Shown here piece by piece: positions 30,701-40,103 of a DNA stretch of 64,000 bases. The notes below the pieces were generated by a model that saw nothing but the letters and a program-made list of their open reading frames with translations, did no database searches and was not told the origin of the DNA. The stretch lies in the NCBI GenBank assembly GCA_009829735.1, contig CM020619.1:19163816-19227815 (forward strand), written 5' to 3'. Made by a program: the position numbers and the translations under genes. This DNA is from Pyropia yezoensis. Its lineage: Eukaryota > Rhodophyta > Bangiophyceae > Bangiales > Bangiaceae. Each line of letters opens with the position of its first letter. The first letter of the stretch is position 1.

Positions 30701-32165
30701 CCAGCATCAACAGCAGCAGCAGCAGCAGCAGCAACACCAGCAGCAGCAGCAGCAGCAACACCAGCAGCAGCAGCAGCAGCAACAACACCAGCACTTGAAT
30801 GCGGGGGTGGGTTGCTTGGCCCCGGTCGACTCGCTTGCCATTCTCCGCGCAGGCGCAGGCCTTTACACGAACCCCGACGGGCGGGAGGACGCCCGTCGAG
30901 ATGCGTCCCTACTCCTCTCTACCGCCCCGCCGGGCACCGTGCCAGAAGCGGTGCACCATTACTATGGGCTGCTGCCGTTGGAGGCTGATCCGGCCTCTCC
31001 CGCTGCGGCGCCGCGGTCCAGCACCGGTGGTCCGCCGTCGGTTGTGTACAAGGCGGTCTCCACCGTCGACGGCCTAGGGTACGTGCTACGAAGGTACCTC
31101 GGTGCACCGCCCGCCCGCGGCGAGGCCATCGTCGCGGCGGTGGAGTCATGGAAGCGCATTCGCCACCCTGGGGTGGTGGCGCTCCGTGAGGCGTTTACTA
31201 GCCGCGCGTTTGCGCTGACACGGTCGCCACTGCCAGCTGCCAACGAGCTAGTTTTTGCCTACGAGCTGCACCCGCGCGCTGAGACGCTGCGGGCTGCGTT
31301 GCTAGCGCCCCAGCACCTGTCGTCCCTCCACGCGGTGGACAGTCCCCTCTCCGAGACGGCTGTGTGGTCGCTGACGATTCAGTTGTTGACGACGGTGGCG
31401 GCTGTCCACGGGGCGGGCCTCGTCCTCCGCACCGCCCTCTCCCCCGACGGGGTGCTGGTGACGGGCCGCCATCGGGTGCGGATTGGGCGTCTAGCCGAGG
31501 CGGACGCCTTTGACGCTGATGGCGGCGCGCTGGACCACGCGGCGGGCAGCCCACGGCTTGCGGCACTGCAGCGGGAGGACCTAGTAAATCTCGGCCGCAT
31601 CGTCGGCGCACTTGTGAGCCGCGGGCCCGCCGCGGGCGCCGCCGATGGTGCCCGTCGAGCGCCTGAGCTGACCCGCCTGGTGGCGCTGCTGGTCGGCGGC
31701 TCGGTCCGGACGACCATCACAGAGGTGCTGGCGTTTGTGGGCCCGCGCATGGCCGTCGAATCGGCGGCGGTGTGGGCGCACGCAGACGCGACGGCGGCGA
31801 CCCTGCACCAAGAGTACGACGCGAGCCGGCTGCTGCGGCTCTCCTCCCTACTCGGCTTCATCAACGAGCGTGCCGACGACGCGTCGGCGACTGCGGGCGG
31901 CAACGCGGCGTGGTCCGAGACCGCTGATCGCTATCTTCTCAAGTTGTTTCGGGATTATGTGTTTCACCAGGTGGACGCGGACGGGCGACCTCTGCTCGAC
32001 TTTGCCCACGTGATGGAGTGCCTGAGCCGCCTGGACGTGGGCTCCCCCGAGACGGTGCTGCTGAGCTCCCGTGATGGCGCGGCGCTGATCCTGGCGTCCT
32101 ACGCGGAGCTGCAGCGCTGCCTGCGGACGTCTTTGGAGGACCTACGCGTGCGGTCACGGCCATGA
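29494..32165 (+). CDS. PAN3: PAN3-like pseudokinase subunit of the PAN2-PAN3 deadenylase (copy 2)
   Basis: This copy has one more G in the run at about 29939-29948 than copy 1, which leaves a single open frame from 29628 through the second PAM2-like motif (about 29787-29826), the Gln/His tract (30638-30794), the pseudokinase domain and the C-terminal knob to the stop at 32165. Copy 2 is thus the better reading. The first PAM2-like motif (from the ATG at 29494) is still in another frame, separated by a run of about 16 G at 29580-29596 whose count is doubtful. The glycine loop and catalytic residues of active kinases are not evident, as in known PAN3. Confidence 0.9.
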
Positions 32166-33096
32166 TGTTGACCTTGATGACGCTAGTTGGCGGTCATTGG
32201 GGGGTACGCGCCTCTGCTCGGATGGGGTTCCGCTGTGGATGTGCGTGCGGCCAGAGCATGAAACAAAAACCACGAAACTGCGTCAGGTGCCGTCCGCTCC
32301 CTCGGGCCACGGGCCACATGCACACACACACCCGGCTGATACACACCCGGCTGCGGTTGTAGTGGCAGATGGTGGCCGCGCATCATGGGCGGCTTGGACC
32401 GTAGTTTGCGTGACAGTCAGTGGAGCGTCCTACGCCAGTTCGCCCATCGCGTGCCCCCGCTCCAGCATTTCCCCGTTTGCCTGCGGCTTCTGGCGTGAGA
32501 GATTGGCGGGGGTGCCCAGTGCACCGCGCAGACAGCCAGAGAAGAAACTCTGCTAGAAAGCCCGCGTCACCGACCTTCCGCTGAGGATACGGGTGCGGCA
32601 CAGCATGCTGGCAGCCAGCGCACACGGTTTCAGGCGCGACCAGGGTTCCCGCCAATGCCTTCCTTCCCCATCGGTGGCTGGGTCCCTCCGTGTCCGTGCC
32701 GTAGCGCTTGATCAGAAAAGGGCGCCGTCTGCACGCTACAATGCGTTGGAAGGCGCCTTTCACCTTGGTATTTGCATGTACAGTACTCCGGTGTTTACTG
32801 TTCAGTACATGTAATAGAGATTACTGTACATACATATACGCGTCCGGTTTTCGGCACCTTGAGCAGGGCAGCGCGGCCGATCCAACAATCGAGTCGCAGT
32901 GTGCTTGGCCCTGCTACTCGCCCCCTCCCCTAACCCGTCGCCTTCCACCGCCCATCCCCGACCATCGTCGTCTCTTCTGCACCCTGCTTCCCCACTCCCC
33001 CTAACCCGGACTGCGTGACGCCCACCGGTCCGGCCGTCCTTCATCCCCTCGCTCCTTCCTCTCCCTCTCCCCTCCCAGCCCCCTCCGCCACCCACC
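32166..33096. promoter_or_regulatory. PAN3 to lumen-protein spacer with GTAC cluster (copy 2)
   Basis: Copy of 24305-25232 with the same four GTAC cores (about 32778-32829). No gene seen. Confidence 0.35.
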
Positions 33097-34459
33097 ATGG
33101 CGTTTGTATCGGCGCCCCTGCCGGCGCGGGCGGCTGCCGCCGCTCGCCAGCCGGCCACGCCCGTCATGACGGCTCGGCCCGGCCGGGCAGCGGCCACTGC
33201 CGCCGCCGCGGCCGCGGCGGTGCTGCTTGCCACGTCCCTGCCATCGCTGTAGGTTGGTGGGGTGTGCAGGCTCCCCCCCTCTTGTGCCCCCCCGCTCTCG
33301 AGCCCGCCTGACGCCCTTGAGCTCCCGCGCACCCACCGTGTGGGCACCACCCGGCGGCAGCGGCAGCGGCAGCGGCGGCCGCGGCGGCTCCCGGCCGCCT
33401 TGGCGGGCGCACCTGCCCGCCTGCTTTCCCCGCCCCTCCATCCATCATCCCTTCTCGATTGCCAGTGCTAACTGGCGTGCGTCGGTGGTCGTGTTTTTTG
33501 CCCGTGGGGTGCCAACTTTCTTTCCCTCCCCCCCCCTCTTCCTCCCTACTTGGCCCCGCTGCACTGTTCCTCCCCCTGTCTGGCACCCCGCCTTGGACTC
33601 GACTTGTGGGGCGGTGTCCATACAGAGCGGCTATCTCGTCTGCACCGTGCGTTGCAGGTGAGGGCGCTGGCTGTGCCGAAGTTGCCGAGGAGAACCCGCT
33701 GGTCAAGCGGCTGCAAGAGCAGAGCCGGAAAAACAAGGACGTGAATGACCAGGCCATGCTTGAGCAATATTGGAAGAAGGGGTACGCACGAGGTGGAGGT
33801 GGCCTGGAGGTTCCCCGCGGGCTTCTGCTGGGAAGAGGTGGAGAGACCCGCGAAGGGGACAGACGGAGGGGGCGGAGCCGTGGGGGGTGGGGCCGAGGGG
33901 GGGTGGCGTGGGGGGGGCTTGAACGCACCGTGTGCATGCGCGGTGTCATGGCGACAGCGTGTGGTGGGGTGGGCGCGGTGTGCGTTGTGCGGGCGTGGGG
34001 CGGTGGGCTGAGTGCTGCGTGCGCTGGGCGGCCGATGCTGACGCCTGGACTTGCGTGCGTGCTGTGGCTTGTTTTCCTTGTTCTCGCGCACGCCTGGCGT
34101 CGCCTCCCTCCCTCCACCCGCTGGCTCCCATCGGCTGCCGCTCCCGCCGTTGATGGCACCCCTTTGCGCCCGTACCCTTTCTACCTCTGATGACGGACAC
34201 TGGTGGCGGTATCCCTCTGCGTTTTGCGGCCGCCTGTGTCAATGGGACGTTGCCCTCCGTCACCCCCCCGCCCTTCCCACGTCCTTCCTCTTCCCCCCTC
34301 CCTCCCCTTCGACTGTTCATCAACAGCTACAATTCTTATTTCTCTTTTGGCTACAACCAGCAGTTACAAAAGGACGAGGCGACAGGCAAGTGGTCGCTCG
34401 TTACACCCGACAACCCCATCGCCAAGTTGGTGCCCAAGCCCAACTCCATTGGCAAGTAG
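33097..34459 (+). CDS. plastid-targeted thylakoid-lumen protein, three exons (copy 2)
   Basis: Exons 33097-33248, 33626-33781 and 34327-34459 give 146 residues with matching phases and GT...AG introns. Residues 1-~25 act as a red-algal-type transit peptide (MAFVSAPLP...), ~30-60 as a hydrophobic lumen-targeting signal without a twin Arg, and the mature ~85 residues include NPLVKRLQEQSRKNKDVND, YWKKGYNSYFSFGYNQ and a Pro/Lys-rich end (AKLVPKPNSIGK). It is likely soluble in the thylakoid lumen. The NK..ND stretch recalls photosystem I subunit N and its relatives, but the Cys-rich end of PsaN is absent, so I do not name it. A polyadenylation signal AATAAA is at 34847-34852. Confidence 0.75.
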
Positions 34460-34685
34460 GGGGCGTCTTGGGGAGGGGGCGGCTGCGGCATGCTGCGCAC
34501 ACGCTTGGGTCTCGCTGGGTGCTCCTGTGCACCGCTCTTGTCTTTTTCTGGGAAATGTATTGTTCATTGCGCCTCTTTGTTTTCCCTTGTGCTGTCGCGG
34601 GGTGGGGCTATATTGCTACTGTATCAGACACCGGCGCCGTTCCTTTTTTGTGTCTTTCTTTGCTGCCGTCTTCCCTCCCTCCTCG

Positions 34686-36764
34686 TCACGGCGTTGCGCC
34701 CTGGACCGCGACGATGTCTCCCATGATATCGTCACGAAAGCAGACGGAGAGAAACGACAGGCAAGCTGGATCTATGTACACATCCCCAACAAATAGCATA
34801 CGCCACCAAGTCGGTAAACGCAGAAAAAGCGCCCCCTGCGTCACAGAATAAAGGACGCACGCCGGCACTCTCCCCTCGAAAAAAAAGCACACCCTCACAA
34901 TAACTTCACTTGCCGCGACTACACCGCCCCCACCCCCCCACGTCCCTCTCCCCGTCCCCCCTCCCCTTCCCCGTCCCCCGCCCACCCCCATGGCCACCTC
35001 CCCGTCCCCCCCACCAGACCAGCACGCTCTGCTACGCGCTGAGCCCCACCCAGCCCTCCCACCCCCCCCCCCCCCCCTCACCCCCCGGCCGCCCAACCCC
35101 GCCACCCGCGCGGCGTACGCATTGTCCCGCGCCACCGCAGCGGCCGCCTGCCGCCGCACCGCCCGGCGGCGGCACGCATACGCTTCCGGGTAGGCGGCGG
35201 TGAGCGCAGCGCGGAGCTCGGGCGCCGGCACCCCCGTCCGCGCCGCCCGCGGCGTGCGGCACAGCGCGCAGCGGTCGTCGCCCGCCGCCAGCTGCGACGC
35301 GTTGCACGACGCACAAAAGACGTGGCCACACTGCAGCCGACGAGGGGACACGAGGAGCTCGAGGCACACTGCACAGGTGGCGTCATGCGCCACGGCGGGC
35401 CCGTCGTCGTCGACGTGGGGAGACGAGGGCAGCCCCGTAGCGTCGCCCGCCGTTGCTGTTGCCGCCGCCGCCACCGTCGCCGACGTCGCCGCCGATGCCG
35501 AGCCGTCGGCCACTGCGGTCGTGGGATCCACCGTCGCTGCCCCAGAGGACCCATCGGTCACTGCTGACGCGACCGTCGCTGGCCTCGGCCGCTCCACTCC
35601 CCCCCATACGACGTGTAAGAGGCGGTGGCCCCAGGCCCACCGGCGACCCCCCCCCATCCCAGCCACGTCCCCCCTCCGGGTGCCTGCCAGCACAAGCAAC
35701 TCGGCGGTGCGGCCCGCCTGCTCCAGCGCCGCCAGAAGGGCAGGCATGGCCCATGGGAGCTCCCCCCCGCCGCCCCGGGAGTGGAGGTACGCTGCGCCCG
35801 CGCGGGAGCGGGTGACCTTGTCGTGCTTCTTGACAATCTTCGCCACAGCCTTGGCATTCACCGCCGCCGCCTCTGCCAGGTGGCGGGCCGCCGCCGCACG
35901 GCGGGTCGGCTCAGTCGCCCAGTGAGGGGGGGGGGCCAGGCCTCTGGAAGAGGTTGAGGCTGGAGACGCATCGCCATCATCCTCGGGCGCGGGGGAGCCA
36001 GTAGCGGAGGCGAAGGCCGCGGCGGCGGCGGCGGGCGACTCGGTGGTACTCCCTACCACCGCCTCCAGTGACGGCGGCGGCGCCACCGGAGCGCACGCCC
36101 CCGCAGTCGGCGCCGTGTCCCGCCTGCGGCGCCCGTCACCGCTGCCAGCGACAGTGTGGGCTCCCCCCAGCATCATGTCCTCGCCCGCCCATGTGCGCCG
36201 TCGTGACGTCGGCGGCGGCGGCAGCGGCGTCGACAGCGGCCGAGTCTGCAGTGGCTGCGGCGGTGACGCGGGCGCCCCCCCCCTCCGGCCGGTGGACGAG
36301 GGCGGTGGCCTCGGCGGCGGCTGCCGCGACAGCGACACGCGGCGGGGCGGCGCGGACGCGGCGTGGGTGGACCGCGTCAGCGCCATTAGGTACGCGATGA
36401 AGGCGGCGCCGAGGCGCTCGAGCTCCTCGTCCAGGCTGCGGAGGAAAGGGGTGTGTCCGTCTGGCGTCGCCGCGTGGCCGCTGCCGTCGCCGTTTCCGCA
36501 GCCGCACGCAGCGGACAGCATGGGACCATCACCGCTGGGGCTGCTGCCGCCACTGCCGCCGCCGCTGCCGCCGCTGCCGCCGCCATCCCTGTCTACGCTG
36601 TCGCCGGTGGTGCCATGGACGGCGGCGGCCGCGGCGGGACAGTGCTCGTCAGCGCAGACGGGGCGCTTGAGCGTCCTCTTGAGGTCTTTATAGCCGAGAA
36701 ACACGGGCGCCATGTCGGCGCCCGCGCGCGTGGCCGCGGCAGTGACCGCATGACCATACTTCAT
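34686..36764 (-). CDS. SPX-RING protein (NLA/BAH1-like ubiquitin ligase)
   Basis: Starting at the ATG at 36764, the protein opens MKYGHAVTAAATRAGADMAP and FLGYKDLKRTLKRP, the first SPX helix pair; a longer reading from 36833 adds a Pro-rich stretch. The later SPX helix with its Lys cluster is NAKAVAKIVKKHDKVT at about residues 305-320, which in SPX domains contacts inositol pyrophosphates. A C3HC4 RING follows at about 464-505 (CAVCLELL, CGHVFCASC, CALCR). SPX plus RING is the architecture of plant NLA, which tags phosphate transporters for degradation; a phosphate-sensing E3 role is inference. Low-complexity inserts of about 130 residues sit inside the SPX domain. The last ~60 codons run into the 3' region of the convergent lumen-protein gene after long G/C runs, so the true stop may be earlier, near 34900-35050. 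Confidence 0.85.
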   Translation of the reverse strand: MKYGHAVTAAATRAGADMAPVFLGYKDLKRTLKRPVCADEHCPAAAAAVHGTTGDSVDRDGGGSGGSGGGSGGSSPSGDGPMLSAACGCGNGDGSGHAATPDGHTPFLRSLDEELERLGAAFIAYLMALTRSTHAASAPPRRVSLSRQPPPRPPPSSTGRRGGAPASPPQPLQTRPLSTPLPPPPTSRRRTWAGEDMMLGGAHTVAGSGDGRRRRDTAPTAGACAPVAPPPSLEAVVGSTTESPAAAAAAFASATGSPAPEDDGDASPASTSSRGLAPPPHWATEPTRRAAAARHLAEAAAVNAKAVAKIVKKHDKVTRSRAGAAYLHSRGGGGELPWAMPALLAALEQAGRTAELLVLAGTRRGDVAGMGGGRRWAWGHRLLHVVWGGVERPRPATVASAVTDGSSGAATVDPTTAVADGSASAATSATVAAAATATAGDATGLPSSPHVDDDGPAVAHDATCAVCLELLVSPRRLQCGHVFCASCNASQLAAGDDRCALCRTPRAARTGVPAPELRAALTAAYPEAYACRRRAVRRQAAAAVARDNAYAARVAGLGGRGVRGGGGGGRAGWGSARSRACWSGGGDGEVAMGVGGGRGRGGGTGRGTWGGGGGVVAASEVIVRVCFFFEGRVPACVLYSVTQGALFLRLPTWWRMLFVGDVYIDPACLSFLSVCFRDDIMGDIVAVQGATP
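34847..34852 (+). promoter_or_regulatory. candidate polyadenylation signal of the lumen-protein gene
   Basis: AATAAA 388 bp after the stop codon at 34459, within the tail of the convergent SPX-RING reading frame. Confidence 0.4.
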
Positions 36765-38924
36765 TGGTCCTCTGCACAAGTGGGGGAGGGCGGGTGAAGG
36801 GGGGGGGGGGGGGGGGGAGGGAGAAGGTGGCAAAAAGGCGGTAGTGGCGGGGTGGGGGCGGGGGGGGCAGGCAGTCGTCCCACCTGTGGGATGTCCGGGA
36901 CCAGAGGCACCCCGAGGTTTGGGCCTCGCCAGGAGTGGCGGCGGCCGGCCGCCGCCGCCGCGTGCGTGCCCTCACCCGTGCACAACGGAAGGGGGGGGGG
37001 GGGGACGGCCACACTTCAAACCGGCCAGCACGCCGAAGCACGACGCCAACCTAGCCGGCCTGTAGCAGCTGCAGTTGGCGCGGTCCGGAAAGAGGGGGGG
37101 AGTGAGCAGAGCGCAGCAGAGAGGGCGCGCGCGGCGTGTGAAGGTACGCGGGGCGAGGTGGCCGGGCAAGACGGTCACGGACGCCGACGGCACACCTCCA
37201 GCAGACGGCGGGCCGGCAGATACAAATATCCCCGCGCGTGAGCGGCCACCGCGTCAGCCACCGAGCGGCACACGCGCCCGACAGCTTGGTAGCTAGCGCC
37301 ACACCCGCCACTGCACGTCGTACACGTGGCGAAAAAGTGGCACGCTGCCTCTGGCGTGTGCGCCCATGGGCCCCAGACGAGTCGGCGGCCCGCGTCAACG
37401 GTCGAGGACGACCTCCGCGGGTCGCAGCAGTGGCTCCGAGTGGCTCCCAGCCCCGAAAAAAGAGCTGAACAGGTGAGGCTGACGTGTCAGAGGGGCCGGT
37501 CGAGGACGGGCGTGGCCCTGCTGACTGTCCGATCTATGAAGCGGATGAGATCTCGAGTCTGCAGCGAGATACAAACCGCAGACTTGATTACTTACTCGTG
37601 CTCATGCATAGTACGGCTTGACTTCGTAGTTGCTCTCTGTACTGCTAAGTTTAGTTCTGCACGTGCTGTAAGTCGCAACAGTGGGTGGTGGACGCTCGAC
37701 GTTCACCAGCTGGTGCAGGAGAGACCGCGACTGCCTTCCCTCACACGACGACGTCCACCACCCCGCGCGGCCGCCCCCCACCCCCCATTCTGCAGCGTAG
37801 CAAAGGCCAGCGGGTACCTAGGCCGCTTTTCCCACTTCATCATGCATGGTTGCAGTCTGTTGGATGCCGGCCCGGGGGGTGACGCTCGGGAATCCCCTGC
37901 GTCCCCGTTTGCGCGTGGGCATGGCGACCTTCGCTGACACGTTCCGCCGCAGCGTCAGGCCCCCCAGCCCCCTCTGGAGCTGGAGCTACGCGGCGCCGGG
38001 GGCCTGACAAGGATCAGGGGGGCGAGGGATAACGGGTGGGCGGGGGGGCGGATTCGACACTGCGCCGTCAGCCCTCGCTACCGTACGTAGCGGTCGCCCC
38101 CCGTCCAATGCCGTGACGAGGAGGCGGGGGTGGTGGACACCTGCGAGACACAAGGGGCGAGGAAGAAGGGGACGCGCATCTTGCGAGAGGCCCCCGCCGC
38201 CTGCCCGTATCTCGCATCGGATATGGCCTGACAAGAGTAAGGGCAGGGGGGGGGGGGGGGGGGGGGCACGTGTCACGGCTCTGCCATCGCAGCGGTCGGC
38301 AGCGCTGCTTGTTGTTTCTGTCAACTGCCCTGCACAGCGGTCGTCCGCGCTGGAAGAGGCGGCCCTTGGCAGGGCAGTGGCATGTGCGCCTCGCTGGGGT
38401 GGCCGGGGTGGATCCGCTCCTGCCCCCTAGAGAGACGGGAATGAGCGGTTGGCCGGCCACCCAAGGGCCTAGTTCATCGGTTGGGTGAGGGGCGGCGGCG
38501 GATTGGCCGTGCCGGCAGTCAGCCCATGGCATCCAAGACGAGGACGCGGACCTGTAGCGGGGCGCGCCCGCTGTGCGCCCCTACACCACTTTTCGCGGTC
38601 CGTGGCGTCCAGTCTCTGCCGCCCTTGAGGGGTGCGCCGCAGTGGGCGGCGTCATCAGAAAGCGGGGCTCTTCCTGCTGGCGACGTAAAAGGAGACGCCT
38701 ACCCCGTGGAGCCGCAGCCGTCGAGCAGCCCCTCTCCCCCCCGTCACCCTTCCGCTGGTACGGGCTGCCCGTAGGGGGCCGTTGTCGATTAGGCTACGGA
38801 AGGGTTGCAGGTACCCTGCCGGTCGCCCATTGCCGCTCGTGCCGTTGGTCCCCGTGCTTTGTCCCGTACCCGCCCCCCTCCCGTTTCCGTTTACCAGCTC
38901 CGTGGACTTTTCTGCTAGGGGACC
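36765..38924. other. 2.16-kb divergent intergenic region
   Basis: Lies between the starts of the SPX-RING gene (minus) and the membrane-protein gene (plus), so it should hold both promoters. Contains G runs at 36800-36819, 36995-37004 and 38247-38267. The open frames here show no family likeness and are taken as chance. Confidence 0.5.
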
Positions 38925-40103
38925 ATGACTGTCACCCGTGTGACCGCCACGGTCGTCTTCCTGGGCCTCCAGTTTCTGCCCACCCTCATATCGTGTGGGC
39001 GTGCCCCCTACCGGTCGGTGCTGCTTGCGCCCCTGACCTGGGCACTCTCCCTGACTTTCTCGTTTCTCGCAATGTGGGAATGCCAATATGATACGCTGTC
39101 CCTCAACCTGCTGTTTGGCGGCGCCACGGGCGTGTTTGTAGGCGGCCAGTTTGGGAGCGACTGGCGACGGCGGCCTCGCGACTGGGGGACCCGCCTGGTG
39201 GGCGGCTTGCTGCTGCTTCTGTACGTGGTGTTTGGCAGCTTGCAAGGCAGTGGCAGGCTGGTGCGCAACTATGGGCCACGCATCTGCGAAGTGGCGAGTC
39301 GGCGCACGCCTATCGAGGAATTTGCCGCCACCCCCGCGGCCTACGCTAAGGTGTGTACACTCGGGGTGCTGCTGGTGTTGTCCACCGTTTCTGGACGGGC
39401 GCTACTTCCGTGGCGCTGGGGCGAGCCGTGGCCAGCGCGGTCGCTGACCGCCACTGGCCGTGCCCAGGATGAGGATGGAAGGGCTGGTGGCGGGGCGATG
39501 CCGTCTTCCCCACCGCCGTCTGAAGGCGCCTCATTTTGTGAGAACCCCACAGCGGTGGCCGCCATGGTCTTTCGATGCCTCGTGACGGGCGCCTTTGCGG
39601 CAACGCTCTACGGATGGCCGCTCGAGGTGGACCTGGACGACCCACGCAACGTGGCTTTTGCCTTCGTGTCGGTCCGCACCCGGGACTGGACGGTGTTGCT
39701 GGTCGCGGCGATCGCAGAGGTGGTGACGACGTCGGTCGGGGTGGTGGCCTACGCTCCCTCCGCGGAACAGACCATCAGCTGGGACGACTACAAGCGCCAT
39801 CACCTCCCCGATTGGCCCATTGCTGGCTGTGTACGTGCCTTGTGTGGCTGTTGTGGGGGGAGGGCGGGGGTGGCGGTGGATGGCGTACCAGCCGGCGACG
39901 TGGCCGGCGGGGACTTGGAGGCACCCGCGCCTGCAGGAGACGGCCGCGGCACCACGCCTGCGGCCGAAGCGGCCCCGATGGGGACAGCCGAAGCGACGCG
40001 CCTTGACAATCGCTGGGCACACGGCCCAGCCGACGTCAACGGTCATGGCGCCTATCCGGCGGCGCCAGTGCCACATCTCCACCCCTCCGTGTTTCCCTCT
40101 TGA
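38925..40103 (+). CDS. polytopic membrane protein of unknown family
   Basis: 392 codons. The ATG at 38925 opens an N-terminal hydrophobic segment (TATVVFLGLQFLPTLISC). About seven membrane spans are visible: two near residues 8-55, two at ~62-115 (LLFGGATGVFVGGQFG, LVGGLLLLLYVVFGSL), one at ~142-165 (KVCTLGVLLVLSTVSGRALL), and two at ~215-270 (VAAMVFRCLVTGAFAATLYG, WTVLLVAAIAEVVTTSVGVV). A polar Gly/Pro loop separates the fifth and sixth, and the ~100-residue C-terminus is hydrophilic and probably disordered. It lies on the same strand as the NADPH oxidase 2.6 kb downstream. I do not recognise a family. Confidence 0.7.
   Translation: MTVTRVTATVVFLGLQFLPTLISCGRAPYRSVLLAPLTWALSLTFSFLAMWECQYDTLSLNLLFGGATGVFVGGQFGSDWRRRPRDWGTRLVGGLLLLLYVVFGSLQGSGRLVRNYGPRICEVASRRTPIEEFAATPAAYAKVCTLGVLLVLSTVSGRALLPWRWGEPWPARSLTATGRAQDEDGRAGGGAMPSSPPPSEGASFCENPTAVAAMVFRCLVTGAFAATLYGWPLEVDLDDPRNVAFAFVSVRTRDWTVLLVAAIAEVVTTSVGVVAYAPSAEQTISWDDYKRHHLPDWPIAGCVRALCGCCGGRAGVAVDGVPAGDVAGGDLEAPAPAGDGRGTTPAAEAAPMGTAEATRLDNRWAHGPADVNGHGAYPAAPVPHLHPSVFPS

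Larger units (their letters stand above)
27419..34785. repeat. right copy of a 7.36-kb duplicated host segment
   Basis: Begins at the gap edge with the sequence found at 19555 and tracks it to 34785. After 34785 the sequence is unique and contains the SPX-RING gene, so the true order is probably retroelements - helical gene - PAN3 - lumen protein - SPX-RING. Confidence 0.95.

Noticed and set aside
19555-34785. Two tandem PAN3 paralogues
   Set aside because: Identity down to the CAG tract, mostly homopolymer differences and the 500-N gap exactly at the join fit one locus assembled twice better than a gene duplication.
37326-37937. Plus-strand 203-codon ORF in the SPX-RING/membrane-protein spacer
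   Set aside because: No folded-looking core or family likeness, and it sits where two divergent promoters are expected.
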